In this document: positions 31,147 to 38,569 of the stretch, piece by piece
How positions within the stretch are numbered: position 1 is the stretch's first letter
Layout of the letters: the number at the start of each line of letters is the position of its first letter
Source of the DNA: Rhodospirillaceae bacterium Spongia-Bin9
GTDB lineage: Bacteria > Pseudomonadota > Alphaproteobacteria > Bin65
Length of the DNA stretch: 41,028 nt
NCBI GenBank assembly: GCA_900197615.1
Contig: FZLR01000020.1
Coordinates: 1 to 41,028 of the forward strand
Direction of reading: 5' to 3'
Made by a program: the position numbers and the translations under genes
Notes under the pieces: generated by a model
Seen by the model: only the letters and a program-made list of their open reading frames with translations
Databases searched by the model: none
Told to the model about the DNA's origin: nothing

Positions 31147-32373
31147 TCAAATGAAGGCGAGGTCTTTCGACAGCGGAATAATGGCGACACTGTCTCCGGC
31201 CGCCGCCGGGCCCGCGCGGGGCGGGCGGACGATCAGCGCATCGGCCGCGGCGAGGCGTGAGAGCATCGAACTGTCCTGTTTCGCGAACGGCGTCGCGACC
31301 GCCCGGCCGGCATCGTCCGTCGACAGGGTGGCGCGCAGATAGTCCTCCCGCTCGTCGTTGGCCGGCAGGTCGGCGCCCAGGGCCGCGGTTTCGGTCGGCG
31401 GGCCGCCGGCCGGCCGGCCGAGCATGCGCTGCATGACCGGCGCCATGAACATCAGGGCGCAGACCAGCGCCGAGACCGGGTTGCCGGGCAGGCCGAGGAA
31501 CGGCGTCGTGGCCTCGTCCCGCTCGAGCGCGCCGAAAATCAGCGGCTTGCCCGGCCGCATGGCGATCTTCCAGAAATCGACCTTGAGGCCGATTTCCCCG
31601 AGGGCCGGCCGGATCAGGTCGTGCTCGCCGACCGAGGCGCCGCCGGTTGTGACCAGCAGGTCGGCCCGGCCCATGCCCCGGACCGCGTCCTGGAGCGCTG
31701 CCGGGTCGTCGCCGGCGATGCCGAGGTTTTGCGCGACACCGCCGTTCCGCTCGACAAAGGCGGCAAGCGCCCAGCTGTTGGAACTGACGATCCGGCCGGG
31801 CCCGACCGGGTCGCCGGGCAGGACGATCTCGTCGCCGGTCGCCAGGATCGCCACGACCGGCTTGCGCACCACCGGCAGCCACGGTGCGTTCGCTGCGGCG
31901 GCGAGGCCGATATCCCGCGGCCGGAGCACCCGGCCCGCCTGCAGCAGAATCTCGCCTTCCGAAAAATCGAGCCCGGCCGGGCGGATATAGCGGCCCTCGG
32001 CGACCGGTTCGGTTACGATGACGGCATTGCCCGACGGTTCGGCGTTTTCCTGGATCAGGATGGCGTCGGCGCCGGCCGGCACCGGCCCGCCGGTGAAGAT
32101 GCGCACCGTCTCGCCGGGTCCGATCTCGCCGTCGAAGGGCGTGCCGGCCGGCGCTTCGCCGATCGGGCGCAGGCGCGCGCCGGGCGCCTGCGTATCGGCC
32201 GCCCGCACGGCATAGCCGTCCATCGCCGAAACCGCCAGCGGCGGCTGGGTCAGGCGGGAGGGCACGTCCCGGGCCAGCACCCGCCCGGCGGCGGCGGAGA
32301 GCGGCACGATTTCGGCGGGCAGGGGCGCGAACCGGCCGACGATCCGCGACCGGGCCTCGGCCACCGGGATCAT
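31147..32373 (-). CDS. moeA: Molybdopterin molybdenumtransferase MoeA
   Basis: The 408-residue enzyme inserts molybdate into adenylylated molybdopterin. Seen: [14 protein letters not shown] at the start, [40 protein letters not shown], the central MoCF domain [57 protein letters not shown] and [13 protein letters not shown]. The ATG at 32373 overlaps the moaC TGA (ATGA). The open frame continues far upstream in the GC-rich DNA, but that part is not MoeA sequence. It is placed between moaC and lexA, as usual in alphaproteobacteria. Confidence 0.96.
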   Translation of the reverse strand: MIPVAEARSRIVGRFAPLPAEIVPLSAAAGRVLARDVPSRLTQPPLAVSAMDGYAVRAADTQAPGARLRPIGEAPAGTPFDGEIGPGETVRIFTGGPVPAGADAILIQENAEPSGNAVIVTEPVAEGRYIRPAGLDFSEGEILLQAGRVLRPRDIGLAAAANAPWLPVVRKPVVAILATGDEIVLPGDPVGPGRIVSSNSWALAAFVERNGGVAQNLGIAGDDPAALQDAVRGMGRADLLVTTGGASVGEHDLIRPALGEIGLKVDFWKIAMRPGKPLIFGALERDEATTPFLGLPGNPVSALVCALMFMAPVMQRMLGRPAGGPPTETAALGADLPANDEREDYLRATLSTDDAGRAVATPFAKQDSSMLSRLAAADALIVRPPRAGPAAAGDSVAIIPLSKDLAFI

Positions 32374-32873
32374 GAAGAACCGGGGCCGCCGCGCGACCAG
32401 TCGCCGGAGCGGCCGCCCGATTTCTCTTCCAGCCGGATATCGCCGATCGTCATGCTGCGGTCGATCGCCTTGCACATGTCGTAGACGGTGAGCGCGGCGA
32501 CCGAAACGGCGGTCAGCGCCTCCATCTCGACGCCCGTCCGGCCGGTGCAGGCCACCGTCGCAGCAATCTCCAGCGCCGCATTCCCCCGGTCGGGGGCGAG
32601 GTCGACCGCGACGCTGGTAATCGGCAGCGGATGGCACAGCGGGATCAGCTCGGCCGTCCGCTTGGCCGCCATGATGCCGGCCAGCCGGGCGGTCGCGAGA
32701 ACGTCGCCCTTGGCGACCGTGCTGGCTTCGATCTTCTCCAGCGTCGCCGCCGCCATGCGGACGCTGCCGCGCGCGACGGCGCGTCGCGTCGTGACTTCCT
32801 TGCCGCCGACATCGACCATGCGCGCCGCGCCCTGCACGTCGAGATGGGTGAAGTCCTGCGCCGGATCCGCCAT
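32370..32873 (-). CDS. moaC: Cyclic pyranopterin monophosphate synthase MoaC
   Basis: The 167-residue protein catalyses the second step of molybdopterin synthesis. It carries [61 protein letters not shown], and [30 protein letters not shown] with the conserved lysine of DMCKA. Length is normal. The stop overlaps moeA by 4 bases; the start is 36 bases behind ppiD. In many alphaproteobacteria trpC precedes it; here it does not. Confidence 0.96.
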   Translation of the reverse strand: MADPAQDFTHLDVQGAARMVDVGGKEVTTRRAVARGSVRMAAATLEKIEASTVAKGDVLATARLAGIMAAKRTAELIPLCHPLPITSVAVDLAPDRGNAALEIAATVACTGRTGVEMEALTAVSVAALTVYDMCKAIDRSMTIGDIRLEEKSGGRSGDWSRGGPGSS

Positions 32874-32909
32874 GTTCGAGCCCGATTCGACCGCGCCGCG
32901 CCCTTTGCC

Positions 32910-34823
32910 CTATGAGCCCTGCTGGCGCTGGGCCGCGCGGGAGAACAGACTGTCGATGCCTTCGCGGTCGATCCTGACCGGATATTTCAGGCGCAGCATG
33001 GCGCCGTATTGCGCGAGCAGTTCCTGTCCGATCGACGCTTTCACGCTGTCGAGTACGGTCTGGCGCTTCTGCTTCGCGTCGCCGCCAGAATCGATAACGG
33101 TCAGGACGCCGACCGAATAGCCGCTGACGCCGGGCCCGGCGACCGCCGCGCCCTTTCTCGCGGCCTTGAACAGGGCGTCGCGCAGCTGGCCCGAGACCCC
33201 GGAATCGCCTGTTGAGCCGTAGCGGTTGAGCGGCGAACTGTTCTTCAGGCCGACGCCGGCTCGTTTCGCCACCGCCTCGATGCCGGCGCCGGCGCGAAGC
33301 TGCTCCAACAGCCTGTCGGCTTTGGCTTTCAGGGCGCCGGTGCGGGCGTCGGCGGTCCAGTCCGCCGCGACCCGCTTTTTGGCGTCTTCGAGCGGAACGA
33401 TCCGGCTCGGCGAGATCTTGTCGACCTGGACGATGAAGAAGGAGCCGTCCTTGCGCTCCACGACGTCGCGGTCGTCCCGGCCGATATCCTGTTCGAATAT
33501 CCGTTGCAGGAAGCGCGGGTCGTCGGGCAGGCCCTCGATCTCCTTGCCCGATGCGTTGCGCCCGCGCGCGTCGATGGCCGGGATGCGCTGCAGCTTCATT
33601 CCGATCTGGCTGGCGATCTTGTCGAGCGACAGGTCGGCGCCCAGCCCGTCGTCGGCGTCCTCGCGCAGCCGGTCGAGGATATCGCCGGCCCGGTTCCGTT
33701 TGATCGCCTCCTCGATGTCGGCCTTGACCTCCTTGAGCGGCGTCGTCCTGGCCGGCACGACCTTGTCGACGACGATGACGTGCCAGCCCAGCGCCGATTT
33801 GACCGGCTCGGCGATCTCGCCCTGTCTGGCTGCGAAGGCTGCATCCGCCAGTTCGGGAAGCGGCAGGTCGGCGGCCGTCACCGTGCCCAGGCTCAGCGGC
33901 TTCTGCTCGACGACCTCGCTCGCGACGGTGTCGAAGCTCCTGCCGCCGGCCATGGCCATCGCGACCCTGCCGGCGTCTGCTTCGGTCGTGAACAATAGCT
34001 GGCGCAGGGTGCGTTTTTCCGGCTCCGTGTATTTTTCCCTGTCCCGCCTGTAGGCCGCCTCGATCTCGCCGGCATCGACCGGGATGCGGTCGAAAACGTC
34101 CGCCGTCATGACGATCAATGTCGAAACCGAGCGGTTGGCCGGCCGTCTGTACCGCTCCTTGTGCCTGGCGTGGAAGTCCGCGAGCTGCGCTGCGTCGGGC
34201 CTGGGCAGGTCGGTCACCGAACTGGCGCGCAGGGTGAAGAAGGCGGCACGGCGCTTCTCGTTGCGGAACCGGTCGATGGTGTCGACGATGGCGGCCGGTG
34301 CGGTCTCCAGGCCGGCGATACTCTCGACAAGATACTGCGCGGCGATCTCCGTCCGCTGCGAATCGAGGAATTCCGGTTCGCTCATCTGGGCCGATTCCAG
34401 CCCGCGCCGGTAGAGTTGCGGATCGAACTTGCCGTCCACCCCCTGGAACGCCCGCATGGTCCGCACCGCTTCGCGGACCACCGGGTCGCCGACCACGATG
34501 CCCTGGTCCCGGGTCGCCTGGCGGAACAGTGCATCGCCGACGAAGCTTTCGGCCACCATGTCGACGACGCCCATGGATTTCGCCGTCCGGTAGTCGACGC
34601 TGCCGCCGCTGCGCCGGTTCAGGGTGTCCAGCTGCCGGCGGAAGGCGCGCTCGTATTCGCGGCCCAGAACTTCCTGCTGGCCGACCGTGATCACCGCTTC
34701 GGCGCGCGAGAAGCCGTCGCGGAAAACATATTCGACGCCGACGATGGCGAAGGGCGGAATCAGGATGCAGGCCAGAACGATGCCGAGCCAGGATCGGGCG
34801 CCCTTGCGGATATTTTGCAGCAT
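32910..34823 (-). CDS. ppiD: Periplasmic folding chaperone / peptidyl-prolyl isomerase PpiD-like (SurA N-terminal domain)
   Basis: The 637-residue protein is anchored by one helix (residues 12-33, SWLGIVLACILIPPFAIVGV) with a short basic cytoplasmic tail (MLQNIRKGAR), the typical PpiD opening that fixes the start at 34823. A SurA-like helical region (about 45-250) precedes a parvulin domain (about 255-360: KRTLRQLLFTT, GWHVIVVDKVVP) and a helical C-terminal part. It helps outer-membrane and periplasmic proteins fold at the inner membrane. It is divergent from tpiA and is followed by moaC. Confidence 0.93.
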   Translation of the reverse strand: MLQNIRKGARSWLGIVLACILIPPFAIVGVEYVFRDGFSRAEAVITVGQQEVLGREYERAFRRQLDTLNRRSGGSVDYRTAKSMGVVDMVAESFVGDALFRQATRDQGIVVGDPVVREAVRTMRAFQGVDGKFDPQLYRRGLESAQMSEPEFLDSQRTEIAAQYLVESIAGLETAPAAIVDTIDRFRNEKRRAAFFTLRASSVTDLPRPDAAQLADFHARHKERYRRPANRSVSTLIVMTADVFDRIPVDAGEIEAAYRRDREKYTEPEKRTLRQLLFTTEADAGRVAMAMAGGRSFDTVASEVVEQKPLSLGTVTAADLPLPELADAAFAARQGEIAEPVKSALGWHVIVVDKVVPARTTPLKEVKADIEEAIKRNRAGDILDRLREDADDGLGADLSLDKIASQIGMKLQRIPAIDARGRNASGKEIEGLPDDPRFLQRIFEQDIGRDDRDVVERKDGSFFIVQVDKISPSRIVPLEDAKKRVAADWTADARTGALKAKADRLLEQLRAGAGIEAVAKRAGVGLKNSSPLNRYGSTGDSGVSGQLRDALFKAARKGAAVAGPGVSGYSVGVLTVIDSGGDAKQKRQTVLDSVKASIGQELLAQYGAMLRLKYPVRIDREGIDSLFSRAAQRQQGS

Positions 34824-34936
34824 GCGGGCCGGGTCCGGTTGTTGCGGGCCGGCGCGCTTCCGTTTCGCGCCGGAGTCTGCCGGCAATGTAGGGATTCGAC
34901 CGCAGCGCTGGCAAGCGGCCCCGCTAAAATCGGCTT

Positions 34937-34975
34937 CAATTCGGCGCGATGCAATTCGGCGCTGCCCAATTCGGT
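34937..34975. repeat. Three short direct repeats with 15-bp period in the ppiD-tpiA divergent region
   Basis: CAATTCGGCGC occurs at 34937 and 34952, and CAATTCGGT at 34967, giving exact 15-base steps. The repeats lie in the 278-base divergent control region between the ppiD and tpiA starts. They could be a transcription-factor array or a small tandem duplication (unit about 15 bases). Confidence 0.6.
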
Positions 34976-35101
34976 ACGGCAGGCCGGGTTTGCCGCCGTT
35001 TCGACGCACAGGCCGGGCAGCGCCGGCCGATCTGGCGTCTGGCGTGCTTGGGCAGCCCCTGCTAATTGCAGCGCGGGAACCGAGGCGGAGCCGGTCGCGA
35101 G

Positions 35102-35848
35102 ATGAAAACTGCCAAGCCGCTGATCGCCGGCAACTGGAAGATGAATGGCCTGCGCGCCGATGCCGTCGCGCTCGCGGAAGCGGTCGCCGCGGACGCTGCG
35201 GCGTCGGCGGATGTTTGCGAGGTCGCCGTCTTTCCCCCCTTTACCGCGCTCGACGCGGTCGCCGGCGCGCTCTCCGGCAGTCCGGTCGCGCTCGGCGGGC
35301 AGGATTGCCACGAGGCCGAAGCGGGCGCCCATACCAGCTGCATAAGCGCCGAAATGCTGGCCGATCTCGGCTGCCGCTATGTCATCCTCGGCCATTCGGA
35401 ACGCCGCCACGGCCGCCGCGAAACCAGCGAGACGGTTCACGACAAGGCCCGGGCCGCGTTTCGCGCCGGGCTGACGCCGATCGTCTGCGTCGGCGAGACC
35501 CGGGCGCAGCGCATAAGGGGAATGACCACCGAGGCCATCGCCGATCAGGTCTTTGGATCGGTCCCGGACGCCGAGGGCCCGATGATGTTCGCCTACGAGC
35601 CGGTCTGGGCGATCGGCACCGGCAAAACGGCTACGGTCGAGGATATTGCCCGGATCCACGACTGGCTCGCCCGCCTGCTCCACGCACTCGGCCGGGACTG
35701 CGAAGGCAGTCCCATCCTGTACGGCGGCTCGGTCAAACCGGACAACGCCGCCGCGATCCTGGCGGTCGAGGAGGTCGGCGGCCTGCTGGTCGGCGGCGCC
35801 AGCCTGGATGCCGAAGCCTTCGGCGCGGTTATCCGCGCGGCGGGGTAG
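35102..35848 (+). CDS. tpiA: Triosephosphate isomerase
   Basis: The 248-residue enzyme interconverts dihydroxyacetone phosphate and glyceraldehyde 3-phosphate. Catalytic residues are in place: N11 and K13 (AGNWKMNG), H98 (LGHSERR) and E166 (AYEPVWAIGTGKTA), with the phosphate loop YGGSVKPDNA near the end. The ATG at 35102 gives the family start. The gene is divergent from ppiD, as often in alphaproteobacteria, but the secG-pyrG genes commonly following tpiA are replaced by a convergent gene 12 bases away. Confidence 0.97.
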   Translation: MKTAKPLIAGNWKMNGLRADAVALAEAVAADAAASADVCEVAVFPPFTALDAVAGALSGSPVALGGQDCHEAEAGAHTSCISAEMLADLGCRYVILGHSERRHGRRETSETVHDKARAAFRAGLTPIVCVGETRAQRIRGMTTEAIADQVFGSVPDAEGPMMFAYEPVWAIGTGKTATVEDIARIHDWLARLLHALGRDCEGSPILYGGSVKPDNAAAILAVEEVGGLLVGGASLDAEAFGAVIRAAG

Positions 35849-35860
35849 GGGCCGCCGCCC

Positions 35861-36985
35861 TCAGGCCGAACCCCAGATGGCGTCGGCGGTGCGCAGGGTG
35901 AGGTCGAGCTTCGCCATCTGGTCGTCGAAGGTGACGATGTTGCCGCCGACCTCGCTGGCGAAGCCGCATTGCGGGCTGATTGCGAGGCGCTCCATCGGGA
36001 CATGGCGCGCCGCCTCGTCGACCCGGCGGCGCAGGTCGTCGATCCGCTCCAGCTCGCCGGATTTGGACGTGATCAGGCCGAGCACGACGCCCTTGCCGTC
36101 GGCCATGAAGCGCAACGGCTCGAAACCGCCGGAGCGCTCGTCGTCGTATTCCAGGAAATAGGCGTCGATTTTCAGATTGGCGAAGATCGCCTCGGCGATC
36201 GGCTCGTAGCTGCCGCGCGAGATCCATTTCGAGCGCGAGTTGCCGCGGCACAGATGGACCGTGAGATAGGTGTCGGTCCGCCGCGCGCGGACGCACTCGT
36301 TGAGCAGGTCGACATAGGTGGCGAGCAGCGCGTCCGGGTCCTCGCCGATGTCGCGCACGCTCTCGCGCAATTTCGAATCGAGGAAATAGGTCAGCACCGG
36401 ATCGTCGATCTGGATATAGCGGCAGCCGGCGGCCTCCAGCGCGGCGATCTCCTCCCGGTAGATGGCCGCGATGTCGGCCCAGAAGGCGTCCATCTCGGGA
36501 TAGGCCTCGCGGCTCACCGCCGGCCGGCCGCCGTGGAAATGGATGCGGCTCGGCGAGGGAATCGTGATCTTGGCCGTCTTCGAGGTCGCGGCGGCCAATA
36601 CCTCGTAGTCCCGCCGCATGATATCGCCCGGCCGGGTCAGCCGGGCCTCGGTGCGCACCGTGCTCGGATAGTATTCCCAGCCCGTGTCGCCGCCGGAGAA
36701 GGGCAGGTTGCGGTCGGGCTCGGCGATGCGGATGCCCCGGATCGCCTTGATGAATTCGAGCCACCAGATGGTGCGCCGGAACTCGCCGTCGGTGATCGCC
36801 TCCAGGCCGGCAGCCTCCTGCACCCCGGCGACCTGCGCCACGCAATCGTCCTCGACCGCCTGGAGCGCCTCGCGGCCGATATCGCCGGCCTCGAATTGGC
36901 TGCGCGCGTCGAGCAGGCGCTGCGGTCGCAGCAGGCTGCCGACATGGTCGGCGCGAAAGCGCGGCGCGCCGTTCGATGCGGTCAT
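35861..36985 (-). CDS. MetE C-terminal-like (cobalamin-independent) methyltransferase
   Basis: The 374-residue protein corresponds to the catalytic half of cobalamin-independent methionine synthase, without the N-terminal half. It opens with FRADHVGSLLRP and has GLEAITDGEFRRTIWW, IQIDDPVLTYFL, and zinc ligands in VHLCRGN (His, Cys), FLEYDDERSGGFEPL (Glu) and ISPQCGFAS (Cys). Such stand-alone proteins take methyl groups from various donors to a thiol; the partner is unknown. A strong GGGAGGGA ribosome site precedes ATG 36985. Its 3' end meets tpiA. Confidence 0.92.
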   Translation of the reverse strand: MTASNGAPRFRADHVGSLLRPQRLLDARSQFEAGDIGREALQAVEDDCVAQVAGVQEAAGLEAITDGEFRRTIWWLEFIKAIRGIRIAEPDRNLPFSGGDTGWEYYPSTVRTEARLTRPGDIMRRDYEVLAAATSKTAKITIPSPSRIHFHGGRPAVSREAYPEMDAFWADIAAIYREEIAALEAAGCRYIQIDDPVLTYFLDSKLRESVRDIGEDPDALLATYVDLLNECVRARRTDTYLTVHLCRGNSRSKWISRGSYEPIAEAIFANLKIDAYFLEYDDERSGGFEPLRFMADGKGVVLGLITSKSGELERIDDLRRRVDEAARHVPMERLAISPQCGFASEVGGNIVTFDDQMAKLDLTLRTADAIWGSA

Positions 36986-37193
36986 GGTTCCCTCCCGTCC
37001 GTGCCGCCGACACTATTGCCGCAACCGGCGTCGGTCTACAACTGCCGGGCCTGCAGGCAACCCGGCAAGCCCGGCATCGGACCAAGTGCTTGACCAGGTC
37101 GCTGCCGGAGCCAATCTCCCAGGTCGAACCGGGCGACTGCGGCGCCCGGCTGCACAGCCGTTGCAACCGGGCCGGGCGAGGAGCGGGGACCCC

Positions 37194-37436
37194 ATGACGC
37201 GACATGTGAAGATCGGAGAGGCGAAGACCCACCTTTCCGCACTGCTGGCGGCGGTGGAGGCCGGCGAGGATCTGGTGATCTGCCGCGGCAGGACGCCGGT
37301 CGCCCATGTGACGCGGATCGCCGGCGAAGGCGAACATGCCGCGCTCAGTGCGACGCTGCGCCGGGAACGGGCGAGGCAGAAGGCAGTAACGACGGCCGAG
37401 ATCCTGTCCTGGCGTCACGAGGGACACGACCGCTGA
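37194..37436 (+). CDS. Phd/YefM/VapB-like antitoxin
   Basis: The 80-residue protein has the Phd/YefM opening VKIGEAKTHLSALLAAVEAGEDLVICRGRTPVAHVTRI, a small DNA-binding and dimerisation fold, followed by a flexible basic tail that would bind the toxin. ATG 37194 has GAGGAG upstream. The stop overlaps the toxin ATG by one base (TGATG). Together they form a type II toxin-antitoxin operon. Confidence 0.9.
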   Translation: MTRHVKIGEAKTHLSALLAAVEAGEDLVICRGRTPVAHVTRIAGEGEHAALSATLRRERARQKAVTTAEILSWRHEGHDR

Positions 37437-37837
37437 TGGCGTTCGTAACCGACGCCTCGGTGGCGGCCGCCTGGGTGCTGCCGGACGAAGACGCGGCGCT
37501 GGCCGAGCTTGCGCTGGACCGGCTGGGCGCGGAGACGGCAATGGTGCCCGCCGTCTTCTGGCACGAACTGCGCAACCTTCTGCTGTCGGCCGAGCGCCGG
37601 GGGCGGGTCGACGGCGGTCACGCCGACGCTTCGATGGCGCGGTTGCGCCGTCTTCCCATCGTCTGTCCGTCCGAAACCGACGACCGGGAGGTCATGGCGC
37701 TGGCGCGCGCCCACCGCCTGAGCGCCTGCGATGCGAGCTATCTGGCGCTTTCGGTTCGCGAAGGCTGTGCACTGGCAAGTCTGGACCGGCGCCTGAACGC
37801 GGCTGCGGCGTCTGAAGGCGTGGCTCCCTTCGCTTGA
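37436..37837 (+). CDS. PIN-domain toxin (VapC-like)
   Basis: The 133-residue protein is a PIN ribonuclease. The acidic metal-binding residues are all present: D6 (VTDASVAA), E44 (FWHELRN), D99 (ACDASYLALS) and D117 (SLDRRLN). It would cleave tRNA or rRNA when free of its antitoxin. The length is typical. It starts inside the stop of the antitoxin gene. Confidence 0.92.
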   Translation: MAFVTDASVAAAWVLPDEDAALAELALDRLGAETAMVPAVFWHELRNLLLSAERRGRVDGGHADASMARLRRLPIVCPSETDDREVMALARAHRLSACDASYLALSVREGCALASLDRRLNAAAASEGVAPFA

Positions 37838-37996
37838 GCCGGAGCCGTGCGTCAGGCCGTTCCCTTGCTCCGCCGCGGCGAAAGGCGTTGCGCTCGCCGG
37901 GCCCGCCCCGGTTGACCGCGCGCCACGCCGCGCCATGATGGCCCGCAATTTCCACGCCCGAATACCAAAGAGGGCCAGCAACGGAGGAGCCCAGCC

Positions 37997-38410
37997 ATGC
38001 CGGTGACGAAAGGCATCGAGGCCCTGGTCGAGGAAGCCTACGCCCGGGTCGAGACCTGGACGGTCGAAGACGCCATCGCCCGCTTCGGCGACGAGACGAT
38101 CCAGCTCGTCGACATCCGCGACATCCGCGAACTGTGGCGCGAGGGCACGGTGCCCGGCGCGGTCCACGCGCCGCGCGGCATGCTCGAATTCTGGGTCGAT
38201 CCGGCGAGCCCGTATCATCGCGAGGTCTTCGCGACCGACAGGAAGCTGGTGTTCTACTGCGCCGCCGGCTGGCGCAGCGCGCTCGCCGGCAAGGCGATGC
38301 TGGAGATGGGCCTAACCGACGTCGCCCATATCGACGGCGGCTTTACGGGCTGGAAGAAGGCCGGCGGCCCGGTCGAGGAGAAGCCCCAGCCGGCGCCGAA
38401 GAAGGGGTAG
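37997..38410 (+). CDS. Rhodanese-like domain protein
   Basis: The 137-residue protein is one rhodanese domain: IQLVDIRDIRELWREGTVPGAVHAPRGMLEF, then VFYCAAGWRSALAGKAM with the sulfur-carrying C88 in a six-residue loop (CAAGWR), and the closing VAHIDGGFTGWKKAGGPV. The insertion PSPYHREVF-like in the middle (ASPYHREVFATDRK) is common in this subgroup. It transfers sulfane sulfur to cyanide or thiols in the cytoplasm. GGAGGAG precedes ATG 37997. It has its own transcription unit, ended by palindrome copy 3. Confidence 0.93.
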   Translation: MPVTKGIEALVEEAYARVETWTVEDAIARFGDETIQLVDIRDIRELWREGTVPGAVHAPRGMLEFWVDPASPYHREVFATDRKLVFYCAAGWRSALAGKAMLEMGLTDVAHIDGGFTGWKKAGGPVEEKPQPAPKKG

Positions 38411-38459
38411 GGGCGGGATACCGCTTAACGTTCCGGGCTTCGGTTCGGGCTGAGGCGCC

Positions 38460-38488
38460 GTAAGGGAGGGGTTCAAACCCTCCCTTAC
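38460..38488. repeat. 29-bp palindromic element, copy 3 (diverged)
   Basis: GTAAGGGAGGGGTT, a central C, and AAACCCTCCCTTAC. Same length, same centre and same ends as copies 1 and 2, with several bases changed; most changes are matched on the other arm (A/T and A/T pairs), leaving one mismatch in the stem. It lies 50 bases behind the rhodanese stop. Confidence 0.8.
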
Positions 38489-38569
38489 ATCGGTTTGAGC
38501 CCGCCGGCAGTCGCCGGAAAGGAACGCCGCGGCGGCAACGGCCGGCTTCGCGGGAAGGAGGAATACACG

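Noticed and set aside
31023-31190. N-terminal extension of LexA to 31190
   Set aside because: The extra 56 codons include the promoter and SOS box and do not resemble LexA; the family start is at 31022.
32374-34914. Extension of the moeA frame upstream to 34914
   Set aside because: The frame stays open by chance in GC-rich DNA. MoaC and PpiD occupy the region in other frames with full family matches, and MoeA begins at 32373.
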